Assembly: GCA_964016885.1 (NCBI GenBank)
Contig: OZ024741.1
Coordinates: 415,599,081 to 415,663,080 of the forward strand
Source of the DNA: Eledone cirrhosa
Lineage: Eukaryota > Mollusca > Cephalopoda > Octopoda > Eledonidae
Length of the DNA: 64,000 nucleotides
Direction: 5' to 3'
Below the pieces are notes generated by a model that ran no database searches, had not been told where the DNA came from, and was given only the letters and a program-made list of their open reading frames with translations. Position numbers and translations under genes: made by a program. Numbering within the stretch: the stretch's first letter is position 1; each line of letters begins with the position of its first letter. This document shows, piece by piece, positions 18,143-30,134 of this stretch.

Positions 18143-18668
18143 CAGTGTTTCCCAACCTATGGCAAATTTCAGGTGTGTCACAAAAATTATATAATTTTTT
18201 CTGTCATACTTAGGAAAAATTGTAAAAATAGGAGATGCGAAATATTTTAGATGTTTGTGAAATTGTGTCCAAATAGTTGTATCGTTATTGGATATATTCT
18301 ATGTAAAATGTGAAGGCACATGGCTTAGTGGTTAGAGCATCGGGATTGCAATCGAAAGGTTGTGAGTTCAATTCTCAGACCGGGTGATGTGTTGTTTCCT
18401 TGAGCAAGACATTTTATTTCACATTGCTCCAGTTTACTCAGCTGTAGAAATGAGATGATAGGACTGGCGTCCCTATCATTAAATCACCCAAGACACCTCC
18501 AACGAGATATACCTTGGAGGAGGCCAGCTAAACCTGCATAGGTGTGAGATGTAACATACATTCTATGTAAAGTGGAAGTAATTTTTTTACATTGTAATAA
18601 TTTCATGGGCCACAGAAAAATTCTGGGTTGAAAGTGGGCCGTGAGCTAAAAATGGTTGGGAACCACTG
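18143..18668. mobile_element. hAT-type MITE (non-autonomous DNA transposon)
   Basis: Terminal inverted repeats CAGTGTTTCCCAACC (from 18143) and GGTTGGGAACCACTG (to 18668) have the sequence style of hAT elements. Flanking 8-bp target duplications are AGCTATAC (18135-18142) and AGCCAGAC (18669-18676), six of eight matching, and 8 bp is the hAT size. With the inserted SINE removed the MITE is about 260 bp. No transposase is encoded. Confidence 0.85.
18316..18559 (+). mobile_element. SINE-B inserted in the MITE
   Basis: Head GGCACATGGCTTAGTGGTTA (tRNA-like box A) and GGTTGTGAGTTCAATTCTCA (box B), then the CCGGGTGATGTGTTG body. It is flanked by direct repeats of about 19 bp (ATTCTATGTAAAATGTGAAG at 18296-18315 and ATTCTATGTAAAGTGGAAG at 18560-18578), the target-site duplication of its insertion. 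Its 3' end differs from the other two copies and lacks the (GAT)n LINE tail. Confidence 0.85.
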
Positions 18669-18676
18669 AGCCAGAC

Positions 18677-18925
18677 AAACAATCTAGTAATGTCCTAAGT
18701 CAACGAATTACTGTCTTCTGTTATTGGATAACTACGGCCTAATACGTTAATGTCATTATTAAGTAATGTAGTTTATTTCCATACAACAAATATATTAGAT
18801 GAAATATTTAGAGGCGAAGAAAAGAAAGAAAAATTAGTAAGGTAGGAAAAGAAAAGGGTGGGGAAAGAAACAAAAAGGAAAAAAAAACATTAACAGGTAA
18901 TACTCACATCTTTTAATGTTGCAAT
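18677..18925. other. Unassigned intergenic DNA
   Basis: AT-rich with an A/G-rich part at 18815-18890 (GAAAAGAAAGAAAAA). No gene seen. Confidence 0.5.
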
Positions 18926-19145
18926 ATTAAAGAAAATGTAAAGGAAGAGGTGAACAACCGAGCCAACACCAAAGCAAAAGACAGCAGCGAGAAGTACTGG
19001 GCAACCTCTCTAATGATTTTTTGAGGCAAGAGAGCATACTCGCAGTGTTGCCTCGGGTGATGACGAGGCTAATGCGCTGGAACAGCCAAACGCTTTCATG
19101 AGCATCACCAGTTACCTCTGTTAGGCGAGCCGCCTGTGATGACAA
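18926..19145. repeat. Interspersed repeat related to 17455-17720
   Basis: Contains a single copy of the unit that is tandemly expanded at 17455: GAGGCAAGAGAGCATACTCG, GGTGATGACGAGGCTAATGC, CTGGAACAGCC and AGGCGAGCCGCC. The 72-codon minus-strand frame has no recognisable domain. Confidence 0.55.
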
Positions 19146-19225
19146 GAACTACCTAATTAAGGACAAAAGAGTAAGTTATAAAATTTCTTGGTTGAAGTAT
19201 TTTACTGGAGTTACAATGTCTAAGG

Positions 19226-19440
19226 TGGTGATTCCAGCTCTCTGCTGTCTGAGTTCAAATCCCACCAAGGTCAACTTTGCCTTTCAGTCCTTTCGACATC
19301 GATAAAAAAAAAGTACCAGTCTAATACTGGGGTCGATTCTTCCTCTATATCTCTTTCTCATTTCCTTTCTCTCACTCTTTCTTTCTCTGGAAGATATCTG
19401 CTGTATTCAAACCTGGCGAGAGGAGATGAGCTCAACCAGG
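19226..19440 (+). mobile_element. SINE-A variant (plus strand)
   Basis: GAGTTCAAATCCCACCAAGG, CAACTTTGCCTTTCAGTCC, AGTCTAATACTGGGGTCG and a CT-rich tail (TCTTTCTCATTTCCTTTCTC) ending GGAGATGAGCTCAACCAGG. Third member of the long-tail subfamily. Confidence 0.8.
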
Positions 19441-19534
19441 TTTAAAAATACCCAAGACACTGTATGTCAATTCGGCACCACTACAACCCCAGTAGAAGTA
19501 ACAAGTCCATACATACAATAATGGTTTCTTATAT

Positions 19535-19765
19535 AGGCACAAGACCAGCAATTTTGGAGGAGGAGAAAGTCGATTAAATCGACCCAGTGCGTGACTGGTA
19601 CTTTATTTTATCGACCCCGTAAGGATGAAAGGAAAAGTTAACCTCGGCGGGATTTGAACTCAGATCATAACTCTATGCTGCAAAGCATGGCGTCCGACTC
19701 TCTACCGATACTGCCAAAATAATTGTCTCTACTTTAGGCACAAGGCCAGCAATTACCCAGTGCAT
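19535..19765 (-). mobile_element. SINE-A copy with duplicated tail
   Basis: Minus-strand SINE-A with the head at about 19715 (TGGCAGTATCGGTAGAGAGT). Just beyond the head a second SINE-A tail (GCAATTACCCAGTGCATTAC, 19722-19770) follows through an AATAATTGTC junction, repeating the head-to-tail pattern of 289-830. Its body carries an extra GTCGATTTAATCGAC segment (palindromic words at 19571-19587). Confidence 0.8.
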
Positions 19766-20129
19766 TACTGGTTGCCAAAATAATGATACCTCTTTCATCA
19801 ATCCCCGGCCTAATAAGCCTCCAAACATAAAACAGACTTTAGAAGGAGTTATCTAAGAGGGATCACTGTTATTTTGTCACCAGTTTTATCGTAAATAAAG
19901 AGAATACTGGGAGACAACATCAACCTGTTAGAAACAGCAGATCAGTAGATCCCACTCTGATTACGCTATCTTTCAAATTGAAGGACACATTGTGTAATAT
20001 AGCCCTAGAAATACCTTTTAAACATTTAGATAGCCATAAATACAATGGCGTTTGAGAGAGTTTTCAGCATTAAATAACAGAGTTATCTCCCTTTGTACGT
20101 TTCAATCAACTTTATTAAATTCCCTTTAA
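19766..20129. other. Unassigned intergenic DNA
   Basis: No recognised feature before the 57-bp minisatellite. Confidence 0.5.
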
Positions 20130-20336
20130 CTGGTACAGCTAGTCGTTGGGGTAACACTCTAGACGGTGGCACCCATCTCCCCATAACTGGTACAGCTAGT
20201 CGTTGGGGTGGCACCCTAGACGGTGGCACCCATCTCCCCATAACTGGTACAGCTAGTCGTTGGGGTGCCACCCTAGACGGTGGCACCCATCTCCCCATAA
20301 CTGGTACAGCTAATTATTGGGGTGCCACCCTAGACA
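20130..20336. repeat. 57-bp minisatellite, ~3.6 copies
   Basis: Unit beginning CTGGTACAGCTAGTCGTTGG and ending CACCCATCTCCCCATAA, repeated at 20130, 20187, 20244 and partly 20301. The length is 19 codons, so both strands show an in-phase repeated peptide (TGTASRWG on plus; MGRWVPPSR on minus). No start context or flanking coding signal supports translation. Confidence 0.9.
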
Positions 20337-20339
20337 TTT

Positions 20340-20784
20340 GACTGTGTGTCCATCGTGGTGTTTGGGTCTTAGAGATACTTGGCACGCATCTCCTTACAAC
20401 GTAATGGTACTTCTTGTTTTGGGGTATTATTGTAGAAAGAAACCCCTACCAATTTCGGGGGGGGGGGGGGAATAATTTTTTTCCTTTGGTTTTATGGTGT
20501 GCTATCATTTAAACTTACCTCCTAATATGGCGAAAAGGGAGGGGGGAACCATCGGACTTTCCCCTCCCAGTTTTCTTTACCAAATCTTTCTCCCTCTGCT
20601 ACCAACTAATCTTACCTCCGAACATCTCCCTCTTCCATTTTCCAGGGGAAAAGTCCCTTGCAGTATTTTTGGAGATAAGTTTAATTGATAGCACATTAAA
20701 AAATAAAATAAAATAAAATTATTTATCATACTTCATTACTTTGCCATGTTCTCATATTTATTACGTTTATCTAAATACAAAAGT
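20340..20784. other. Unassigned DNA with a G14-15 run
   Basis: A homopolymeric G run lies at 20456-20470. A 64-codon plus-strand frame at 20494-20688 has no motif. AAAATAAAATA at 20699-20720 is simple sequence. Confidence 0.5.
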
Positions 20785-20968
20785 GGAGCAAATTGGTAGA
20801 ACCGATAGAGCATCAGACAACATTCTTTACATTCTAAGTTCAAATCGTGTTCAGGTTAACTTTGTCTTTCATCCTTATGGGAGTCGATAAAATAAAGTAC
20901 CATTGGGGTCTATTTAATCAACTTTCACCTCCCCTTCAAATTGCTGGCCTTGTGCCAAAGTAGAAATT
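20785..20968 (+). mobile_element. SINE-A copy, diverged
   Basis: Head TTGGTAGAACCGATAGAGCA, box-B-like TAAGTTCAAATCGTGTTCAG, body GAGTCGATAAAATAAAGTAC, an extra ATTTAATCAACTTTCACC segment and the TGCTGGCCTTGTGCC tail. It is the last element before the satellite array, with about 75 bp between them. Confidence 0.85.
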
Positions 20969-22382
20969 ATGTAAAAATAACAAACTATCATTAAATACTT
21001 GAAATATATTTTTTAAATCTCCATAATGTCATCTACTTGACATTCTCTGTTATATTAACTGGGGTCTCTGTTATATTAACTGGGGTCTCTGTTATATTAA
21101 CTCGGGTCTCTGTTATATTAACTGGGGTCTCTGTTATATTAACTGGGGCCTCTGTTATATTAACTGGGGTCTCTGTTATATTAACTGGGGTCTCTGTTAT
21201 ATTAACTGGGGCCTCTGTTATATTAACTGGGGCCTCTGTTATATTAACTGGGGTCTCTGTTATATTAACTGGGGCCTCTGTTATATTAACTGGGGCCTCT
21301 GTTATATAAACTGGGGTCTCTGTTATATTAACTGGGGTCTCTGTTATATTAACTGGGGCCTCTGTTATATTAACTGTGGTCTCTGTTATATTAACTGGGG
21401 TCTCTGTTATATTAACTGGGGCCTCTGTTATATTAACTGTGGTCTCTGTTATATTAACTGGGGCCTCTGTTATATTAACTGGGGCCTCTGTTATATTAAC
21501 TGGGGTCTCTGTTATATTAACTGGGGTCTCTGTTATATTAACTGGGGTCTCCGTTATATTAACTGGGGTCTCTATTATATTAACTGGGGTCTCTGTTATA
21601 TTAACTGGGGTCTCTGTTATATTAATTGGGGTATGTTATATTAACTGGGGTCTCTGTTATATTAACTGGGGTCTCTGTTATATTAAATGGGGTCTCTGTT
21701 ATATTAACTCGGGTCTCTGTTATATTAACTGGGGCCTCTGTTATATTAACTGAGGTCTCTGTTATATTAACTGGGGTATGTTATATTAACTGGGGTCTCT
21801 GTTATATTAACTTGGGTCTCTGTTATATTAACTGGGGTCTCTGTTATATTAAATGCGGTCTCTGTTATATTAAATGGGGTCTCTGTTATATTAACTCGGG
21901 TCTCTGTTATATTAACTGGGGCCTCTGTTATATTAACTGGGGCCTCTGTTATATTAACTGGGGCCTCTGTTATATTAACTGGGGTCTCTGTTATATTAAC
22001 TGGGGCCCCTGTTATATTAACTGGGGCCTCTGTTATATTAACTGGGGCCTCTGTTATATTAAATGGGGTCTCTGTTATATTAACTGGGGCCTCTGTTATA
22101 TTAAATGGGGCCTCTGTTATATTAACTGAGGTCTCTGTTATATTAACTGGGGCCTCTGTTATATTAACTGGGGTCTCTGTTATATTAACTGGTGCCTCTG
22201 TTATATTAAATGGGGTCTCTGTTATATTAACTGGGGCCTCTGTTATATTAACTGGGGCCTCTGTTATATTAACTGGGGTCTCTGTTATATTAACTGGGGT
22301 CTCTGTTATATTAACTGGGGTCTCTGTTATATTAACTGGGGCCTCTGTTATATTAACTGAGGTCTCTGTTATATTAACTGGG

Positions 22383-25300
22383 GCCTCTCTTATATTAACT
22401 GGGGTCTCCGTTATATTAAATGGGGTCTCTGGTATATTAACTGGGGCCTCTCTTATATTAACTGGGGTCTCTGTTATATTAACTGGGGTCTCTGTTATAT
22501 TAACTGGGGTCTCTGTTATATTAACTGGGGTATGTTATATTAACTGGGGTTTCTGTTATATTAACTGGGGCCTCTGTTATATTAACTGGGGCCTCTGTTA
22601 TATAAACTGGGGCCTCTGTTATATTAAATGGGGTCTCTGTTATATTAACTGGGGTCTCTGTTATATTAACTGGGGTCTCTGTTATATTAACTGGGCCTCT
22701 GTTATATTAACTGGGGCCTCTGTTATATTAACTGGGGCCTCTGTTATATTAACTGGGGTCTCTGTTATATTAACTGGGGTCTCTGTTATATTAACTGGGG
22801 TATGTTATATTAACTGGGGTCTCTGTAATATTAACTGGGGTCTCTATTATATTAACTGGGGTCTCAGTTATATTAACTGGGGTCTCTGTTATATTTACTG
22901 GGGTATGTTATATTAACTGGGGTCTCTGTTATATTAACTGGGCCCTCTGTTATATTAATTGGGGCCTCTGTTATAATAACTGGGGTCTGTGTAATATTAA
23001 CTGGGGTCTGTGTAATATTAACTGGGGTCTCTGTTATATTAACTGGGGTCTCTGTTATATTAACTGGGGTCTCTGTTATATTAACTGGGGTCTCTGTTAT
23101 ATTAACTGGGGTCTCTGTTATATTAACTCGGGTCTGTTATATGAACTGGGGTCTCTGTTATATTAACTCGGGTCTGTTATATGAACTGGGGTCTCTGTTA
23201 TATTAACTGGTGTATGTTATATTAACTGGGGTCTCTGTAATATTAACTGGGGTCTCTATTATATTAACTGGGGTCTCTGTTATATTAACTGGGGTCTCTG
23301 TTATATTAACTGGAGTCTCTGTTATATTAACTGGGGTCTCTGTTATATTAACTGGGGCCTCTGTTATATTAACTGGGGCCTCTGTTATATTAACTGGGGC
23401 CTCTGTTATATTAACTGGGGCCTCCGTTTTATTAACTGGGGTCTCTGTTATATTAACTGGGGTCTCTGTTATATTAAATGGGGTCTCTGTTATATTAACT
23501 GGGGTTCTGTTATATTGACTGGTGCCTCTGTTATATTAACTGGGTTCTCTGTTATATTAACTGGGGCCTCTGTTATATTAACTGGGGTCTCTGTTATATT
23601 AACTGGGGTCTCTGTTATATTAACTGGGGCCTCTGTTATATTAACTGGGGCCTCTGTTATATTAACTGGGGGCTCTGTTATATTAACAGGGGCTTCTGTT
23701 ATATTAACTGGGGTCTCTGTTATATTAACTGGGGCCTCTGTTATATTAAATGGGGTCTCTGTTATATTAACTGGGGTCTCTGTTATATTAACTGGGGCCT
23801 CTGTTATATTAGCTGGGGCCTCTGTTATATTAACTGTGGTCTCTGTTACATTAAATGGGGTCACTGTTACATTAAATGGGGTCTCTGTTATATTAACTGG
23901 GGCCTCTGTTATATTAACTGGTGCCTCTGTTATATTAACTGGGGTCTCTGTTATATTAACTGGGGTCTCTGTTATATTAACTGGGGTATGTTATATTAAC
24001 TGGGGTTTCTGTTATATTAACTGGGGCCTCTGTTATATTAACTGGGGCCTCTGTTATATAAACTGGGGCCTCTGTTATATTAAATGGGGTCTCTGTTATA
24101 TTAACTGGGGTCTCTGTTATATTAACTGGGGTCTCTGTTATATTAACTGGGCCTCTGTTATATTAACTGGGGCCTCTGTTATATTAACTGGGGCCTCTGT
24201 TATATTAACTGGGGTCTCTGTTATATTAACTGGGGTCTCTGTTATATTAACTGGGGTATGTTATATTAACTGGGGTCTCTGTAATATTAACTGGGGTCTC
24301 TATTATATTAACTGGGGTCTCAGTTATATTAACTGGGGTCTCTGTTATATTTACTGGGGTATGTTATATTAACTGGGGTCTCTGTTATATTAACTGGGCC
24401 CTCTGTTATATTAATTGGGGCCTCTGTTATAATAACTGGGGTCTGTGTAATATTAACTGGGGTCTGTGTAATATTAACTGGGGTCTCTGTTATATTAACT
24501 GGGGTCTCTGTTATATTAACTGGGGTCTCTGTTATATTAACTGGGGTCTCTGTTATATTAACTGGGGTCTCTGTTATATTAACTCGGGTCTGTTATATGA
24601 ACTGGGGTCTCTGTTATATTAACTCGGGTCTGTTATATGAACTGGGGTCTCTGTTATATTAACTGGTGTATGTTATATTAACTGGGGTCTCTGTAATATT
24701 AACTGGGGTCTCTATTATATTAACTGGGGTCTCTGTTATATTAACTGGGGTCTCTGTTATATTAACTGGAGTCTCTGTTATATTAACTGGGGTCTCTGTT
24801 ATATTAACTGGGGCCTCTGTTATATTAACTGGGGCCTCTGTTATATTAACTGGGGCCTCTGTTATATTAACTGGGGCCTCCGTTTTATTAACTGGGGTCT
24901 CTGTTATATTAACTGGGGTCTCTGTTATATTAAATGGGGTCTCTGTTATATTAACTGGGGTTCTGTTATATTGACTGGTGCCTCTGTTATATTAACTGGG
25001 TTCTCTGTTATATTAACTGGGGCCTCTGTTATATTAACTGGGGTCTCTGTTATATTAACTGGGGTCTCTGTTATATTAACTGGGGCCTCTGTTATATTAA
25101 CTGGGGCCTCTGTTATATTAACTGGGGGCTCTGTTATATTAACAGGGGCTTCTGTTATATTAACTGGGGTCTCTGTTATATTAACTGGGGCCTCTCTTAT
25201 ATTAACTGGGGTCTCCGTTATATTAAATGGGGTCTCTGGTATATTAACTGGGGCCTCTCTTATATTAACTGGGGTCTCTGTTATATTAACTGGGGTCTCT

Positions 25301-26690
25301 GTTATATTAACTGGGGTCTCTGTTATATTAACTGGGGTATGTTATATTAACTGGGGTTTCTGTTATATTAACTGGGGCCTCTGTTATATTAACTGGGGCC
25401 TCTGTTATATAAACTGGGGCCTCTGTTATATTAAATGGGGTCTCTGTTATATTAACTGGGGTCTCTGTTATATTAACTGGGGTCTCTGTTATATTAACTG
25501 GGCCTCTGTTATATTAACTGGGGCCTCTGTTATATTAACTGGGGCCTCTGTTATATTAACTGGGGTCTCTGTTATATTAACTGGGGTCTCTGTTATATTA
25601 ACTGGGGTATGTTATATTAACTGGGGTCTCTGTAATATTAACTGGGGTCTCTATTATATTAACTGGGGTCTCAGTTATATTAACTGGGGTCTCTGTTATA
25701 TTTACTGGGGTATGTTATATTAACTGGGGTCTCTGTTATATTAACTGGGCCCTCTGTTATATTAATTGGGGCCTCTGTTATAATAACTGGGGTCTGTGTA
25801 ATATTAACTGGGGTCTGTGTAATATTAACTGGGGTCTCTGTTATATTAACTGGGGTCTCTGTTATATTAACTGGGGTCTCTGTTATATTAACTGGGGTCT
25901 CTGTTATATTAACTGGGGTCTCTGTTATATTAACTCGGGTCTGTTATATGAACTGGGGTCTCTGTTATATTAACTCGGGTCTGTTATATGAACTGGGGTC
26001 TCTGTTATATTAACTGGTGTATGTTATATTAACTGGGGTCTCTGTAATATTAACTGGGGTCTCTATTATATTAACTGGGGTCTCTGTTATATTAACTGGG
26101 GTCTCTGTTATATTAACTGGAGTCTCTGTTATATTAACTGGGGTCTCTGTTATATTAACTGGGGCCTCTGTTATATTAACTGGGGCCTCTGTTATATTAA
26201 CTGGGGCCTCTGTTATATTAACTGGGGCCTCCGTTTTATTAACTGGGGTCTCTGTTATATTAACTGGGGTCTCTGTTATATTAAATGGGGTCTCTGTTAT
26301 ATTAACTGGGGTTCTGTTATATTGACTGGTGCCTCTGTTATATTAACTGGGTTCTCTGTTATATTAACTGGGGCCTCTGTTATATTAACTGGGGTCTCTG
26401 TTATATTAACTGGGGTCTCTGTTATATTAACTGGGGCCTCTGTTATATTAACTGGGGCCTCTGTTATATTAACTGGGGGCTCTGTTATATTAACAGGGGC
26501 TTCTGTTATATTAACTGGGGTCTCTGTTATATTAACTGGGGCCTCTGTTATATTAAATGGGGTCTCTGTTATATTAACTGGGGTCTCTGTTATATTAACT
26601 GGGGCCTCTGTTATATTAGCTGGGGCCTCTGTTATATTAACTGTGGTCTCTGTTACATTAAATGGGGTCACTGTTACATTAAATGGGGTC
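22383..26690. repeat. Higher-order block set I: ~1.4-kb blocks, three copies
   Basis: The diagnostic word AACTCGGGTCTGTTATATG occurs at 23125, 24581 and 25932, so displacements are 1456 and 1351 bp (differing by 105 bp, five units). The rare pair of CTCTCTTATATT units with CTCTGGTATATT at about 22386 recurs near 25193 (2807 = 1456 + 1351). The GTTACATTAAATGGGGTCAC unit near 23845 recurs near 26652, also by 2807. Thus blocks 1 and 3 share some features and blocks 2 and 3 others. Confidence 0.85.
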
Positions 26691-29600
26691 TCTGTTATAT
26701 TAACTGGGGCCTCTGTTATATTAACTGGTGCCTCTGTTATATTAACTGGGGTCTCTGTTATATTAACTGGGGTCTCTGTTATATTAACTGGGTTCTCTGT
26801 TATATTAACTGGGGTATGTTATATTAACTGGGGTCTCTGTTATATTAACTGGGGTCTCTGTTATATTAACTGGGGTATGTTATATTAACTGGGGTCTCTG
26901 TTATATTAACTGGGGCCTCTGTTATATTAACTGGGGTATGTTATATTAACTGGGGTCTCTGTTATATTGACTGGGGTACGTTATATTAACTGGGGTCTCT
27001 GTAATATTAACTGGGGTCTCTATTATATTAACTGGGGTCTCTGTTATATTAACTGGGGCCTCTGTTATATTAACTGGGGCCTCTGTTATATTAACTGGGG
27101 TCTCTGTTATATTAACTGGGGCCTCTGTTATATTAACTGGGGTCTCTGTTATATTAACTGGCGCCTCTGTTATATTAACTGGGGCCTCTGTTATATTAAC
27201 TGGGGCCTCTGTTATATTAACTGGGGTCTCTGTTATATTAACTAGGGTCTCTGTTATGTTAAATGGGGTCTCTGTTATATTAACTGGGGTCTCTGTTATA
27301 TTAACTGGTGCCTCTGTTATATTAACTGGGGTCTCTGTTATATTAACTGGGGCCTCTGTTATATTAACTGGGGCCTCTATTATATTAACTGGGGTCTCTG
27401 TTATATTAACTGGGGTATGTTATATTAACTGGAGCCTCTGTAATATTAACTAGGGTCTCTATTATATTAACTGGGATCTCTGTTATATTAACTGGGGTCT
27501 CTGTTATATTAACTGGCGCCTCTGTTATATTAACTGGGGCCTCTGTTATATTAACTGGGGTCTCTGTTATATTAACTGGGGTCTCTGTTATATTAACTGG
27601 GGCCTCTGTTATATTAAATGGGGTCTCTGTTATATTAACTGGGGTCTCTGTTATATTAACTGGGGCCTCTGTTATATTAGCTGGGGCCTCTGTTATATTA
27701 ACTGTGGTCTCTGTTACATTAAATGGGGTCTCTGTTACATTAAATGGGGTCTCTGTTATATTAACTGGGGCCTCTGTTATATTAACTGGGGCCTCTGTTA
27801 TATTAACTGGGGTCTCTGTTATATTAACTGGGGTCTCTGTTATATTAACTGGGTTCTCTGTTATATTAACTGGGGTATGTTATATTAACTGGGGTCTCTG
27901 TTATATTAACTGGGGTCTCTGTTATATTAACTGGGGTATGTTATATTAACTGGGGTCTCTGTTATATTAACTGGGGCCTCTGTTATATTAACTGGGGCCT
28001 CTGTTATATTAACTGGGGCCTCCGTTATATTAACTGGGGTCTCTGTTATATTAACTGGGGTCTCTGTTATATTAACTGGTGCCTCTGTTATATTAACTGG
28101 GGTCTCTGTTATATTAACTGGGGTCTCTGTTATATTAACTGGGGTCTCTGTTATATTAACTGGGGCCTCTGTTATATTAACTGGGGCCTCTGTTATATTA
28201 ACTGGGGGCTCTGTTATATTAACTGGGGCCTCTGTTATATTAATTGGGGTCTCTGTCATATTAACTGGGGTCTCTGTTATGTTAACTGGGGCCTCTGTTA
28301 TATTAACTGGGGCTTCTGTTATATTAACTGGGGCCTCTGTTATATTAACTGGGGCCTCTGTTATATTAAATGGGGTCTCTGTTATATTAACTGGCGCCTC
28401 TGTTATATTAACTGGGGCCTCTGTTATATTAACTGGGGCCTCTGTTATATTAACTGGGGTCTCTGTTATATTAACTAGGGTCTCTGTTATGTTAAATGGG
28501 GTCTCTGTTATATTAACTGGGGTCTCTGTTATATTAACTGGTGCCTCTGTTATATTAACTGGGGTCTCTGTTATATTAACTGGGGCCTCTGTTATATTAA
28601 CTGCGGCCTCTGTTATATTAACTGGGTCTCTGTTATATTAACTGGGGTCTCTGTTATATTAACTGGGGTATGTTATATTAACTGGGGCCTCTGTAATATT
28701 AACTAGAGTCTCTATTATATTAACTGGGATCTCTGTTATATTAACTGGGGCCTCTGTTATATTAACTGGGGTCTCTGTTATATTAACTGGGGTCTCTGTT
28801 ATATTATCTGGAGTCTCTGTTATATTAACTGGGGTCTCTGTTATATTAACTGGGGCCTCTGTTATATTAACTGGGGCCTCTGTTATATTAACTGGGTCTC
28901 CGTTATATTAACTGGGGTCTCTGTTATATTAACTGGGGTCTCTGTAATCTTAAATGGTGCCTCTGTTATATTAACTGCGGTCACTGTTATATTAGCTGGG
29001 GCCTCTGTTATATTAACTGGGGTCTCTATTATATTAACTGGGGTCTCTGTTATCTTAAATGGGGTCTCTGTTATATTAACTGGGACCTCTGTTATATTAA
29101 CTGGGGTCTCTGTTATATTAACTGGGGGTCTCTGTTATATTTACTGGGGTATGTTATATTAACTGGGGTCTCTGTTATTTTAACTGGGCCCTCTGTCATA
29201 TTAATTGGGGCCTCTGTTATAATAACTGGGGTCTGTGTAATATTAACTGGGGTCTGTGTAATATTAACTGGGGTCTATGTTATATTAACTGGGGTCTCTG
29301 TTATATTAACTGGGGCCTCTGTTATATTGACTGGGGCCTCTGTTATGTTAACTGGGGCCTCTGTTATATTAACTGGGCTCTCTGTTATATTAACTGGGGT
29401 CTCTGTTATATTAACTGGGGTCTCTGTTATATTAACTGGGGTCTCTGTTATATTAACTCGGGTCTGTTATATTAACTGGGGTCTCTGTTATATTAACTGG
29501 TGTATGTTATATTAACTGGGGTCTCTGTAATATTAACTGGGGTCTCTATTATATTGACTGGGGTCTCTGTTATATTAACTGGGGTCTCTGTTATATTAAC

Positions 29601-30134
29601 TGGGGTCTCTGTTATATTAACTCGGGTCTCTGTTATATTAACTGGGGGCTCTGTTATATTAACTGGGGCTTCTGTTATATTAACTGGGGTCTCTGTTATA
29701 TTAACTGGAGCCTCTGTTATATTAAATGGGGTCTCTGTTATATTAACTGGGGTCTCTGTTATATTAACTGGGGCCTCTGTTATATTAGCTGGGGCCTCTG
29801 TTATATTAACTGGGGTCTCTGTTACATTAAATGGGGTCTCTGTTACATTAAATGGGGTCTCTGTTATATTAACTGGGGCCTCTGTTATATTAACTGGGGC
29901 CTCTGTTATATTAACTGGGGTCTCTGTTATATAAACTGGGGCCTCTGTTATATTAACTGGGTTCTCTGTTATATTAACTGGGGTATGTTATATTAACTGG
30001 GGTCTCTGTTATATTAACTGGGGTCTCTGTTATATTAACTGGGGTATGTTATATTAACTGGGGTCTCTGTTATATTAACTGGGGCCTCTGTTATATTAAC
30101 TGGGGCCTCTGTTATATTAACTGGGGCCTCCGTT

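Noticed and set aside
18316..18390. tRNA gene in the SINE-B head
   Set aside because: The tRNA-like head is part of a retroposed SINE with target-site duplications.
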